The notes beneath the pieces are model-generated. The model ran no database searches. It was not told the origin of the DNA and was given only the letters and a program-made list of their open reading frames with translations. The translations under genes and the position numbers were made by a program. From the NCBI RefSeq assembly GCF_014653435.1, contig NZ_BNAO01000003.1, forward strand, positions 163,712 through 227,711: a DNA stretch of 64,000 bases, given 5' to 3'. This DNA is from Alishewanella longhuensis. Its GTDB lineage: Bacteria; Pseudomonadota; Gammaproteobacteria; Enterobacterales; Alteromonadaceae. Positions 54,796 to 63,291 of this stretch are shown here, in pieces. Each line of letters begins with the position of its first letter. Position 1 is the first letter of the stretch.

Positions 54796-55703
54796 GTTTT
54801 CCTAAGCGTGTGCGAATAGTTGAAGTCGGCCCGCGTGACGGCCTGCAAAACGAGCAAGCGGTAAGCAGCGCTGCCAAAATCGCGCTTATCGATATGCTCA
54901 CGGCTGCTGGCCATCAGTATATTGAAGCCGGTGCTTTTGTATCCCCCAAGTGGGTGCCGCAAATGGCCGACTCTGCCGAGGTTTTTGCCGGCATTCGCCG
55001 TGGCGATACGGTAACGTATGCCGCCCTTACCCCAAATTTAAAAGGCTACGAAGCGGCCAAAGCCGCTGGTGCTACTGAAGTCGCTATCTTTGGTGCCGCT
55101 TCGGAAGCCTTTAGCCAAAAAAATATTAATTGCTCCGTAGCAGAGAGCTTAGAACGCTTTGCGCCTGTGATTGCGGCAGCGCAAGCAGATGGCATAAAAG
55201 TGCGTGGCTATGTCTCTTGTGTAGTCGGCTGCCCCTATCAAGGCGAGGTTGCCCCTGCTGATGTTGCTAAGGTAGCCAAGGCACTGTTAGAGATGGGCTG
55301 TTATGAGATTTCGCTTGGCGATACCATTGGTGTGGGTACCGCAAAAAGTGTTAACAACATGCTGGATGCTGTGTTAGCGGTTGTGCCATTAGCGCAGATC
55401 GCGGTGCATTTTCATGATACTTATGGTCAGGCGTTAACAAATATTTACGTGGCGCTAAGCCGCGGTGTTAGTGTCGTTGATAGCGCTGTCGCGGGTTTGG
55501 GTGGCTGTCCTTATGCCGCCGGTGCGTCAGGGAATGTTGCCACTGAAGATGTTGTGTATTTGTTAGAGGGGCTTGGCATTTCGCACGGCTTAGATTTAAC
55601 TGCGCTGGCAAAAGCAGGCGCGTTTATTTGTCAGCAGCTTGGGAAGCGGTCTAGTTCTAAAGTAGGATTGGCGATTCAGGCGAAGTGCAGTCAAACTGCT
55701 TAG
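54792..55703 (+). CDS. liuE: Hydroxymethylglutaryl-CoA lyase
   Basis: Splits HMG-CoA to acetoacetate and acetyl-CoA, the last leucine step. The 303-residue TIM-barrel protein has [11 protein letters not shown] with the catalytic Arg and Asp, [13 protein letters not shown], the metal-binding [10 protein letters not shown] and the signature [14 protein letters not shown] with the flexible-loop Cys. The ATG at 54792 overlaps the liuD stop. GGAGG lies just before it inside liuD. Repeat R3 follows within 30 bases of the stop. Confidence 0.95.
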   Translation: MSFPKRVRIVEVGPRDGLQNEQAVSSAAKIALIDMLTAAGHQYIEAGAFVSPKWVPQMADSAEVFAGIRRGDTVTYAALTPNLKGYEAAKAAGATEVAIFGAASEAFSQKNINCSVAESLERFAPVIAAAQADGIKVRGYVSCVVGCPYQGEVAPADVAKVAKALLEMGCYEISLGDTIGVGTAKSVNNMLDAVLAVVPLAQIAVHFHDTYGQALTNIYVALSRGVSVVDSAVAGLGGCPYAAGASGNVATEDVVYLLEGLGISHGLDLTALAKAGAFICQQLGKRSSSKVGLAIQAKCSQTA

Positions 55704-55799
55704 TAGATTAATTAGCCGCAAATTCGAGATTAGCGTAACGCCCTTAACTGGGTAGTTATTTAAAACAGAGGCTTCTAAGAGATCGCCTAAATCGAAACG

Positions 55800-55915
55800 C
55801 CAGGCTGCTTGCAGCCGATATTGCACACAAAGACGCTGTAAATACGTCCTTGTAAGCTCCTGTCCGGCATCCATGCCGGACACGCTTTGTTTAGCAATAT
55901 CGACTCGCTGCCTGG
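55800..55915 (+). repeat. Cruciform module A4
   Basis: Outer stem CCAGG / CCTGG and GATATTGC / GCAATATC, inner stem ACAAAG / CTTTGT, as in A1. The short arm differs (TAC / GTA pairs instead of CCC / GGG). Confidence 0.86.
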
Positions 55916-56011
55916 CTGTATAGAAGTATTTAAGTAAATTGCTAAATAGTTCTGTAAAAAGTGATGTGTTATTTCGTAGCTACTTCTGGATGTAACACGA
56001 AAACATAACGA

Positions 56012-56202
56012 GGTGGTAAACGCATAGTACACTTTGACCGAGGGCGTGTTTTTCATGGATGAAAAACAGACAAATTCGTCGGGAACGAATTTGAACAGCG
56101 CTTGCGCTGGCCCGAAGGGCAAACTTCAGGAAGAAGTTTGTAACCGCACATGGATGGGTTCACGGCGTCCCTCGGCAAAGTTGTACGGCGCGTTTAGCCG
56201 CC
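56012..56202 (-). repeat. Cruciform module B3 with extra hairpin chain
   Basis: Nearly identical to B1 over 190 bases, including hairpin TGTTTTTCAT-GG-ATGAAAAACA (56047-56068) and the four following hairpins. Differences lie in the outer stem (CCGCC for CCACC, GACCGAGGGCG for GCTCGGGGAGG). Confidence 0.86.
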
Positions 56203-56323
56203 GGATGCACCGGACTTTAAGCTGCTTAACTTGAAGTAACTGCAGCGTAAAGATAGGCGCAACGCCCATAGCTGGCTAAGAATTTTTTCGTAAACTAGCG
56301 ACAAAAACGACAGAGGACAACAA

Positions 56324-57025
56324 ATGGCAGGGTTTAATAAAGTCGTACACAGCTACGAAGACGCCATGGCAGGGCTGACAGACGGCATGACCGTTATCGC
56401 CGGAGGCTTTGGCTTATGCGGCATCCCCGAGGGCTTAATTGCCCAAATTAAAAAAATGGGCACCAAAGATCTTACCGTCGTCTCCAATAACTGCGGCGTC
56501 GATGGCTTTGGCTTAGGGATTTTACTTGAAGATCGGCAAATAAAAAAAATGATCGCCTCTTATGTGGGTGAAAACGCCCTGTTTGAAAAGCAACTGCTCA
56601 ACGGCGAGCTGGAAGTCGAACTGACGCCACAAGGCACCCTCGCTGAAAAAATGCGTGCTGGCGGTGCTGGCATACCTGCTTTTTTTACTGCCACCGGCTA
56701 CGGCACACCGGTTGCCGAAGGCAAAGAAACCCGTGAAATCAATGGCCGCAACTACGTATTAGAACCCGCCATCACCGGTGATTTTGCCATAGTGCGCGCC
56801 TGGAAAGCAGACCGTTACGGTAATTTAGTGTTCCGCCACACCTCCATGAACTTCAACCCGATGGCAGCGACTGCCGGGAAAATTACTGTAGCCGAAGTAG
56901 AAGAAATTGTGGAACCCGGTGAGCTGGAGCCGTCACAAATTCATACCCCAGGTATTTATGTGCAGCGCGTGATCAAAGGTAACTTTGAAAAACGCATTGA
57001 ACGCCGTATGGTTCGGCAAGGTTAA
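56324..57025 (+). CDS. 3-Oxoacid CoA-transferase subunit A
   Basis: Alpha subunit of a succinyl-CoA:acetoacetate-type CoA-transferase (ScoA/AtoD family, 233 residues). It would activate the acetoacetate released by LiuE. Motifs: [33 protein letters not shown] and [21 protein letters not shown]. An AGAGGA site precedes the ATG. Subunit B follows after 10 bases. In Shewanella-type genomes the pair follows liuE directly; here repeat R3 intervenes. Confidence 0.93.
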   Translation: MAGFNKVVHSYEDAMAGLTDGMTVIAGGFGLCGIPEGLIAQIKKMGTKDLTVVSNNCGVDGFGLGILLEDRQIKKMIASYVGENALFEKQLLNGELEVELTPQGTLAEKMRAGGAGIPAFFTATGYGTPVAEGKETREINGRNYVLEPAITGDFAIVRAWKADRYGNLVFRHTSMNFNPMAATAGKITVAEVEEIVEPGELEPSQIHTPGIYVQRVIKGNFEKRIERRMVRQG

Positions 57026-57035
57026 GGAGGCAACA

Positions 57036-57695
57036 ATGGCTTTATCACGTGAACAAGTTGCCATGCGCGTAGCGCAGGAACTGCAAGATGGTTACTACGT
57101 AAACCTGGGCATTGGTATTCCTACACTGGTCGCAAACTATGTGCCTGCAGGCATTGAAGTGATGCTGCAATCAGAAAACGGTTTACTCGGTATGGGGCCC
57201 TATCCAACCGAAGCAGAAATTGACGCCGATATGATTAACGCTGGCAAAGAAACCGTTACCGCCATCAAAGGCGCGGCTATTTTTAGCTCTGCCGAAAGCT
57301 TTGCGATGATCCGCGGCGGACATGTTGATTTAACAGTTCTAGGCGCTTTTGAAGTGGACCAAAACGGCAATATTGCCAGTTGGATGATCCCAGGCAAACT
57401 GGTAAAAGGCATGGGCGGTGCGATGGACCTGGTCGCCGGTGCACAAAACATTGTTGTTACCATGACCCATGCCGACAAATATGGGAATAGCAAACTACTG
57501 GAAAGCTGCACCCTACCCCTCACTGGCGTGGGCTGCGTGAAGAAAATCGTTACCGATTTAGCGGTGTTAGAAGTGCGTGACGGTGCCTTCCATCTGTTAG
57601 AACGCGCGCCTGGTATTTCCGTTGAGGAAATCCAGCAGAAAACCGCTGGCAAATTGGTTGTTGCTGGTGATATTCCGGAAATGCAGTTTGCCTAG
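57036..57695 (+). CDS. 3-Oxoacid CoA-transferase subunit B
   Basis: Beta subunit (219 residues) that carries the catalytic Glu in [15 protein letters not shown], the residue that forms the glutamyl-CoA intermediate. [13 protein letters not shown] and [20 protein letters not shown] are family segments. The start is the ATG at 57036 with AAGGAGG upstream; an earlier in-frame ATG inside subunit A is not needed. A clear terminator follows, ending the liu run. Confidence 0.93.
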   Translation: MALSREQVAMRVAQELQDGYYVNLGIGIPTLVANYVPAGIEVMLQSENGLLGMGPYPTEAEIDADMINAGKETVTAIKGAAIFSSAESFAMIRGGHVDLTVLGAFEVDQNGNIASWMIPGKLVKGMGGAMDLVAGAQNIVVTMTHADKYGNSKLLESCTLPLTGVGCVKKIVTDLAVLEVRDGAFHLLERAPGISVEEIQQKTAGKLVVAGDIPEMQFA

Positions 57696-57723
57696 CGGCT
57701 CGCGCTAGTCATCTTTGCTATGC

Positions 57724-57749
57724 AAGGCGCCTTTTGGCGCCTTTTCTTT
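57724..57749 (+). terminator. Intrinsic terminator at the end of the liu operon
   Basis: An 8-bp perfect stem (AAGGCGCC / GGCGCCTT) with a TTTT loop and T-rich tail, 29 bases past the stop codon. Confidence 0.88.
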
Positions 57750-57864
57750 TTCTAATTTGTGTTATTTACGCAAGAATACGCGATAGACAACACGCACCTT
57801 CCTTGTATAACACCGCTATTTTCGCCAATATAATCATCAGATTATACTAAAAGGAATATTGTCC

Positions 57865-59367
57865 ATGTTTCGTTTAACTACCCTGGCGTTGCTATTGGCC
57901 AGCACAGCTGCAACTGCCGATCAATTTAGCATTAAAGCCAGTGCTACGGTTGCCAGTGCTGCTGATACCTTAGTGCTGTTAGTTAGCCCAGAACAATTAA
58001 ATGCTAACCCACAGTTAGAAGCCATTAGTAAACAAGAGAACTTTAAGGCGGCTCATGGTGCTACGCTTACCTGGTTAGCTCCTTCTTCACCTTATAGTCA
58101 GTACCAACGCGTCGTGTTACTGGGCACTGGCGACACAGTAAAACTGACGCCTTACCAAGCCAGTTTATTGGGTGCGACTGCCGCACGAGCCCTTAAAGGG
58201 TCAGCCGCCAGCAGCATTCAACTAGACGCTTCTTTGATCAATCCCCCCTTTAGCCAAAGCGAACTGCTGGCACAATTAAGCCACGGTGTCGATTTAGCTA
58301 GTTACACCTTTACTCGCTACCATAGTGACAAAAAACCTGAAACAGTTCGGCAATTACATCTGTTAAGTAACGAGCAAAGTGCAGCAGAGCAGCGTTTGGC
58401 GCAGTTGGCGGCACTAAGCGAAGGTGTAAAACTGGCGCGCGATCTCACCAATGAGCCCGCAAATGGCATTTACCCAGAAACTTTCGCCAAACAGGCTCTG
58501 GAGCTAAGAAAACTCGGTGCCAAAGTCACGGTAATGGATGAAAAAGCACTGGAAAAAGCCGGTTTAGGCGCCATTATTGCCGTAGGTCGTGGCAGTGCCC
58601 GCCCACCGCGTATGGTGATAGTGCAATGGGAAGGCAGCAAGCAACAGCCTCTGGCTATTGTCGGTAAAGGTGTAACCTTTGATACCGGCGGTTATAACTT
58701 AAAAACCCAAGCTGATTCTATTCTAAGAATGACCAGCGATATGGCAGGTGCTGCAGCGGTATTAGGCACTATGCACACGCTGGCTAAACAGAAAGCTCCA
58801 GTCAATGTTGTCGCACTCATTCCACTGGCAGAAAATATGATCTCAGACCGCGCTTACTTACCAGGTGATGTGGTCACTGCCGGTAATGGTAAAACCATTG
58901 AGATTATTAATACCGACGCCGAAGGCCGTATGTTACTGGCTGATGCCCTATGGTATGCCGAGCAAAACTTTAAACCCCGCGCTATTGTTGATATTGCAAC
59001 CTTAACGGGCGCTAAAGTGGGTGCAGTAGGTAGCTATTATGCTGGCCTTTTTAGTAAAGATGATGCTTTGGTCGCGCAACTCAATAAAGCTGGTGACACC
59101 GTGAATGAAAAAGTGTGGCGTTTACCCTTAAGTGATGAAATGTTGCCTGAACTTAAGAGTCGTATTGCGGATCTGCGCAATACCGGAAGCAGCACAGGAG
59201 CCTCTACCGCAGCATTATTTTTACAACAATTTGTTGAAAATACGCCTTTTGCGCACCTTGATATCGCCGGTAATGCGTTAAGTAATAGCAATCGCGGTTT
59301 ACATACCGAAGGTGGCACGGGTTACGGTGTTCGTTTGTTAACTGAGTGGGTGTTAACGGCCGAGTAG
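57865..59367 (+). CDS. Exported leucyl aminopeptidase (M17 family)
   Basis: Removes N-terminal residues from peptides using two metal ions. The 500-residue precursor has a signal peptide (MFRLTTLALLLASTAATA, cleavage about residue 18), so unlike cytoplasmic PepA it should act outside the inner membrane. The metal and catalytic residues are in VGKGVTFDTGGYNLK, MTSDMAGAAAV and NTDAEGRMLLADAL. The start is ATG 57865 with AAGGA nine bases upstream, rather than the TTG two codons earlier. Free leucine from peptides could feed the adjacent liu pathway, though this is inference from position. Monocistronic. Confidence 0.9.
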   Translation: MFRLTTLALLLASTAATADQFSIKASATVASAADTLVLLVSPEQLNANPQLEAISKQENFKAAHGATLTWLAPSSPYSQYQRVVLLGTGDTVKLTPYQASLLGATAARALKGSAASSIQLDASLINPPFSQSELLAQLSHGVDLASYTFTRYHSDKKPETVRQLHLLSNEQSAAEQRLAQLAALSEGVKLARDLTNEPANGIYPETFAKQALELRKLGAKVTVMDEKALEKAGLGAIIAVGRGSARPPRMVIVQWEGSKQQPLAIVGKGVTFDTGGYNLKTQADSILRMTSDMAGAAAVLGTMHTLAKQKAPVNVVALIPLAENMISDRAYLPGDVVTAGNGKTIEIINTDAEGRMLLADALWYAEQNFKPRAIVDIATLTGAKVGAVGSYYAGLFSKDDALVAQLNKAGDTVNEKVWRLPLSDEMLPELKSRIADLRNTGSSTGASTAALFLQQFVENTPFAHLDIAGNALSNSNRGLHTEGGTGYGVRLLTEWVLTAE

Positions 59368-59407
59368 CGTGATAACTTGCTGATCTTTCACAAACTATCC
59401 GAGTAAA

Positions 59408-59600
59408 CCTATACAGCCAGGCAGCGAGTCGATATTGCTAAACAAAGCGTCTTTCGCATGGATGCGAAAGAGGAGCCCCCATGGAAGGGTTCACGGCGTC
59501 TTTGTGTGCAATATCGGCTGCAAGCAGCCTGGCGTTTAGGTTTAAACGATCCTTTAGAAGCTTCCGTTTTAAATTACTACCCAGTTAAGGGCGCTGCACC
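59408..59600 (-). repeat. Truncated composite repeat R4a (leader plus module A5)
   Basis: Minus-strand unit starting GGTGCAGCGCCC at 59600, with the leader and module A5 (59417-59532), but no module B before the aminopeptidase gene. A5 hairpin: CTTTCGCAT-GG-ATGCGAAAG (59451-59470). Confidence 0.85.
59417..59532 (-). repeat. Cruciform module A5
   Basis: Outer and inner stems as in A1 (CCAGG / CCTGG, GATATTGC / GCAATATC, ACAAAG / CTTTGT) with the short arm of A1, but with the apical hairpin of A2/A3. Appears base-for-base identical to A6. Confidence 0.88.
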
Positions 59601-59645
59601 TATCTTTGCGCTGCTATTACTTCACGTTACGCAGATTCGAGATTG

Positions 59646-60050
59646 GCGCATCCGGCGGCTAAACGCGCCGTACGACTTTGTCGGGGCACGCTGTGGATAC
59701 GTCCATGTACGCTGCTGTTTTTCATCCATGAAAAACACCTCCCCGAGCAAAGTGTACTATGCGTTTACCACCTCGTTCGATTCTTATGCATACCCAAGTG
59801 CACTTCTAGTCTGCTGCAAGGCTGTAGTATTGAGCATATTGCGAGCGAATAAATAACACCTATACAACCAGGCAGCGAGTCGATATTGCTAAACAAAGCG
59901 TCTTTCGCATGGATGCGAAAGAGGAGCCCCCATGGAAGGGTTCACGGCGTCTTTGTGTGCAATATCGGCTGCAAGCAGCCTGGCGTTTCGATTTAAGCGA
60001 TCTTCTCGAAGCCGGTGGAGAAAATTACTACCCAGTTAAGGGCGTTGCAC
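59646..60050 (-). repeat. Composite structured repeat unit R4b (modules A6 and B4)
   Basis: A complete 405-bp unit on the minus strand: start GGTGCAACGCCC at 60050, A6 (59868-59983), spacer, B4 (59654-59772), end near 59646. B4 has hairpin TGTTTTTCAT-CC-ATGAAAAACA (59716-59737), the short arm GTCCATGTAC and no extra hairpin chain. Confidence 0.87.
59868..59983 (-). repeat. Cruciform module A6
   Basis: Direct repeat of A5, 451 bases away, with no difference I can see across the module. Suggests recent duplication or conversion. Confidence 0.88.
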
Positions 60051-60096
60051 ATATCTCAAATCTAAAGCTCCCTCAAGTTACGCAGGTTCAAAATTA

Positions 60097-60121
60097 GTGC
60101 ATCCGGTGGCTAAACGTGCAC
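60097..60121. repeat. Fragment of a module B end
   Basis: GTGCATCCGGTGGCTAAACG followed by TGCAC repeats the terminal 20-25 bases of module B. It lies 10 bases before the alpha/beta hydrolase stop codon. Confidence 0.75.
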
Positions 60122-60130
60122 CAAACAGCC

Positions 60131-61672
60131 TTAGAGATCTTCATCTGAGAAACTACAAATTGCCGGTTCGCTATCTTGTAACGGTGCGGCTAAAAAGGCT
60201 TGCAGATCTTCATCAACACAATCGAGACTGCCGTGCACACCGTGTGCAAGTGGGTATACCCTGAGCTGACGTTGACTAAAATACTCAAGCTGTTGTTGTA
60301 CATCTTCCAATGGTGTCACACTATCTAAACTACCCTGTAAAAATAAGGTCGGTATTGCAGTACGGATCTGTTGCACCATCCGTTTATTTGGTAGAGTTTC
60401 GCCAAAAACAGGGCAAATGTCAGCAGGCCAGGTATAGGTGTAGAGCGCGCCATCTCGCATATGTCCCGTGAGGCCCTGTTGCAACGCCGCTGTTAATCTG
60501 GCGTGGTCAACAAAGGGCACCTCGTCGTAGCACAAATGACTGATCATGCTAATGCCTGAGTAATTCTGATCTTTTATCAGCTCGACATAATTATCAATGT
60601 AACGATAAAACGTCGAAATATCCCTTTGCTCAAGTTCAGTAATGACTTTAGCAATATCGCTGTAAATATCATGACCATAAATAGCAAAGTACAAGATACT
60701 CATAAAAGTATCACCCGTTAACTTGACGGGCAAAGGGCTACCCAGAAAACCACTTGGCAAAGACAAATGAATAGGATCGGCATTTAGTTGAGTAACAAGT
60801 TGCTGTAACCGCGTTGATACTGCGTCGATAGGTTCAACACAACTAGCATCGAATTCGCAATAATTAACCAGTTGCTGTAAGGGGCGTAAAAACCTTGCAA
60901 CGGGATCCTTCATGCTCTTTAACGCAGGGAAGGCAGGGCTATCTAAAATTAGCGTGTCGACATTATCGGCATACTCATCGGCGTATAACAATGCATATAC
61001 CGCACCATAAGACACGCCAAATAAACTCCATTCGTTTAATCCCAGTGCCTGTTGAAGCAAATTTAAATCTTGAATCACTGACAAACTATGATAAGCCGCG
61101 ATATCAACGCCATGTTGTTGTAATTCCTGAATGCACGTTAAATAAAGCTCTGACTCTTGCGCAACATATTCTGCCATCACTTGAGGGTTTTTAAGTTGAG
61201 CCAGGGCATGTCGGGTAACCGCCGGGCAATTAAAGCGGGGATTTGCCATGCCAGTGCCGCGCGGATCTATCAGGTATAAATCACGATCTTGCCTAAGTAC
61301 TGAGTGTTCAAAATCTCGCCAGATATACTCTACTACGTATTTGTTATGTAACCACATAGCCGCACCTGGGCCACCAGCACCTAAATGTATCACCGGCGGT
61401 TGTTTGGCGTTATCAGAAAAACGCTGAAAATGAATTACAGGAAACGAAATCGTCCTCGTCCCTTGCTGGTGATTTTCAGGCACAAACATTCGGTAACAAT
61501 TCACTACAGGCCAATCGTCAGCGGAAGTAAACCAACAAGGTTGTGCAACTAAACCCAGCTGTTGTGCAGTTGATGGTGATGCAGAATTATCAGGTGATGC
61601 AGGAAAGTAAGCATACCAAAGCAAGCTGCTAATAGCCGCTAAACCTAACAAACTGAGTCCTTTTTTGATCAT
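60131..61672 (-). CDS. Exported alpha/beta hydrolase, proline-aminopeptidase/TAP-like
   Basis: A 513-residue serine hydrolase. The N terminus (MIKKGLSLLGLAAISSLLWY) is a signal peptide or anchor. The oxyanion segment is VIHLGAGGPGAAMWLH and the nucleophile elbow is FGVSYGAVYALLY (Ser about residue 220). The C-terminal region with TLFLQGSLDSVTPLEDVQQQ and LAHGVHGS supplies the acid and His, as in TAP-like peptidases. Several Cys pairs suggest disulfides. The start is ATG 61672 with GGAAGGA upstream; the ATG at 61690 overlaps that ribosome site. Substrate, probably a peptide or ester, is unknown. Confidence 0.78.
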   Translation of the reverse strand: MIKKGLSLLGLAAISSLLWYAYFPASPDNSASPSTAQQLGLVAQPCWFTSADDWPVVNCYRMFVPENHQQGTRTISFPVIHFQRFSDNAKQPPVIHLGAGGPGAAMWLHNKYVVEYIWRDFEHSVLRQDRDLYLIDPRGTGMANPRFNCPAVTRHALAQLKNPQVMAEYVAQESELYLTCIQELQQHGVDIAAYHSLSVIQDLNLLQQALGLNEWSLFGVSYGAVYALLYADEYADNVDTLILDSPAFPALKSMKDPVARFLRPLQQLVNYCEFDASCVEPIDAVSTRLQQLVTQLNADPIHLSLPSGFLGSPLPVKLTGDTFMSILYFAIYGHDIYSDIAKVITELEQRDISTFYRYIDNYVELIKDQNYSGISMISHLCYDEVPFVDHARLTAALQQGLTGHMRDGALYTYTWPADICPVFGETLPNKRMVQQIRTAIPTLFLQGSLDSVTPLEDVQQQLEYFSQRQLRVYPLAHGVHGSLDCVDEDLQAFLAAPLQDSEPAICSFSDEDL

Positions 61673-61710
61673 CTTAAGTGTTCCTTCCATTGACCTTATT
61701 GAGCACGCTA

Positions 61711-61736
61711 TTACTATCCGGTTAAGGGCGTTGCAC
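61711..61736. repeat. Fragment of a composite repeat leader
   Basis: TTACTATCCGGTTAAGGGCG followed by TTGCAC matches the reverse complement of the leader start (GTGCAACGCCCTTAACTGGG). It lies just upstream of the alpha/beta hydrolase gene. Confidence 0.7.
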
Positions 61737-61779
61737 TAATCTTGAATCTGCAGTTGCCTCACGTTAAGCAAAAACACGC

Positions 61780-62658
61780 TTAACGCGTTAACCGCTTAAT
61801 TAAACTCGAGGTATCCCAACGGTTCCCGCCCATTTGCTGCACTTCAGCATAAAACTGATCTACCAACGCCGTTAACGGCAAGGCGCTACCGTTTTTCCGC
61901 GCTTCATTCAGCGCTATCGATAAATCCTTGCGCATCCAATCTACGGCAAAACCAAAATCAAACTTATCATCCAGCATAGTCAGTGAGCGGTTTTGCATCT
62001 GCCAAGATGATGCCGCCCCCTGCGAAATTACCTCTACCACGGCAGCACCATCTAAACCGGCGTTTTTGGCAAAGTTCAGAGCTTCCGCCAACCCCTGCAC
62101 GACACCAGCAATACAAATTTGATTGACCATTTTTGCCAGTTGCCCGGAACCAGCTGGCCCCAATAACTTTACACAACGGGAGTAACTCTGCATCGCTGTT
62201 TCAGCCTTCGCAAACACCTCTACCTCACCGCCTACCATCACCGTTAAAATTCCTTTCTCTGCCCCCGCCTGCCCGCCCGACACCGGTGCATCTAAAAAGC
62301 CAATACCTTTGGTCGCACAGGCAGTAGCCAACTCGCGTGCTAACTCAGCCGAAGCCGTAGTGTGATCAATTAAAATTGCCTGTGTTGCCATCGTCGACAA
62401 CGCGCCTTGCTCGCCATAAACTACCGAGCGTACATCATCATCATTACCCACACACATAAAAACCATGCTGGCACCGGCAACTGCCGCTGCGGGAGTTAAG
62501 GCCGCTGCACCTCCATAGTGCTTTACCCAAAGCTCTGCCTTAGCAGCGGTGCGATTGTAAACCGTTACCTGATACCCTTTTTGCTGTAAATAGCCGGCCA
62601 TAGGAAAACCCATAACGCCAAGCCCTAAAAACGCGACCTTAGTAAGTTGATTTGACAT
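61780..62658 (-). CDS. Beta-hydroxyacid dehydrogenase family oxidoreductase
   Basis: A 292-residue NAD(P)-dependent dehydrogenase with Rossmann start FLGLGVMGFPMAGYLQQKG, substrate loop FLDAPVSGGQAGAEKG and catalytic lysine region GQLAKMVNQICIAGV. It is related to MmsB, GarR and YihU but lacks the NWTL-type segment of true MmsB; it has SSWQMQNRS there instead. Tartronate semialdehyde or gamma-hydroxybutyrate reduction are possibilities. Monocistronic and divergent from the glutathione peroxidase gene. Confidence 0.85.
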   Translation of the reverse strand: MSNQLTKVAFLGLGVMGFPMAGYLQQKGYQVTVYNRTAAKAELWVKHYGGAAALTPAAAVAGASMVFMCVGNDDDVRSVVYGEQGALSTMATQAILIDHTTASAELARELATACATKGIGFLDAPVSGGQAGAEKGILTVMVGGEVEVFAKAETAMQSYSRCVKLLGPAGSGQLAKMVNQICIAGVVQGLAEALNFAKNAGLDGAAVVEVISQGAASSWQMQNRSLTMLDDKFDFGFAVDWMRKDLSIALNEARKNGSALPLTALVDQFYAEVQQMGGNRWDTSSLIKRLTR

Positions 62659-62741
62659 AAAAATGACTTAAAAATGTGACATAGTGGTAAGCTAGCTTAC
62701 AAAGTTATCTGGCGAATGAAAAGCACTTAAAAGGAATGACG

Positions 62742-63221
62742 ATGACCATACTCTATGATTTTACAGTAGCCGACAATCAGGGTAAGCCCATTGAGCTTAG
62801 CCAGTTTCGTGGTAAGGTGGTGCTTATTGTTAATACTGCCAGTAAATGCGGCTTCACCCCACAATATAAAGATTTAGAAGCCTTACATCAGCAGTATCAT
62901 CAACGTGGCCTGGTTATTTTAGCTTTTCCCTGTAACCAGTTTGGTGGTCAGGAACCAGGCTCTAATGCCGAAATAACGCAATTTTGCGAACTGAATTACG
63001 GTGTCACCTTTCCGCTAATGGGCAAGCTGAATGTCAATGGCCCGGAAGCGGCACCGGTATTTGAATACCTGAAAGATAACGCCCGCGGCTTGCTAAAAAG
63101 CCGGGCAGTAAAGTGGAACTTTACCAAATTTCTGGTAAATAAAGAGGGGGTGGTGGTAAAACGTTATGCACCGCGCACAAAACCGGCCAGCATAGCCCAA
63201 GCCATCGAAGAATTACTGTAA
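62742..63221 (+). CDS. Glutathione/thioredoxin peroxidase (BtuE-type)
   Basis: Reduces hydroperoxides. The 159-residue protein has the peroxidatic Cys in NTASKCGFTPQYKDLE, the Gln motif in FPCNQFGGQEPG, and Trp-Asn in KWNFTKFLV, completing the Cys-Gln-Trp-Asn set. Cys replaces selenocysteine, as usual in bacteria. I choose the ATG at 62742, six bases after AAGGA; the ATG at 62736 is too close to that site. It is followed by the D-lactate dehydrogenase gene on the same strand. Confidence 0.93.
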   Translation: MTILYDFTVADNQGKPIELSQFRGKVVLIVNTASKCGFTPQYKDLEALHQQYHQRGLVILAFPCNQFGGQEPGSNAEITQFCELNYGVTFPLMGKLNVNGPEAAPVFEYLKDNARGLLKSRAVKWNFTKFLVNKEGVVVKRYAPRTKPASIAQAIEELL

Positions 63222-63291
63222 CTTTGATCTGGCGCTAATTATGACAACAGAAGATCCTCTAAGCTATCGGCATTCAGATGGGAGATTGCCG

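Larger units (their letters stand above)
55733..56211 (+). repeat. Composite structured repeat unit R3 (modules A4 and B3)
   Basis: Leader from GCGTAACGCCC with CTTAACTGGGTAG, A4 (55800-55915), spacer, B3 (56012-56202), end GGATGCACC. A4 has the short arm TACGTCCTTGTA and apical hairpin TGTCCGGCAT-CC-ATGCCGGACA (55861-55882). B3 carries the same extra hairpin chain as B1. It occupies most of the gap between liuE and the CoA-transferase genes. Confidence 0.87.

Noticed and set aside
55596-56122. Minus-strand frames of 95 and 111 residues after liuE
   Set aside because: They cover repeat R3 and the end of liuE. Their peptide similarity to frames at 50.6 and 51.0 kb comes from the repeats.
59458-59856. 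A 132-residue frame between the aminopeptidase and hydrolase genes
   Set aside because: It crosses modules A5 and B4 and a repeat leader. Similar frames arise in other copies only through the repeat sequence.
50535-60121. Idea that the repeat clusters are a CRISPR array
   Set aside because: Units are long, variable and structured; there are no short identical repeats with regular spacers and no cas genes.
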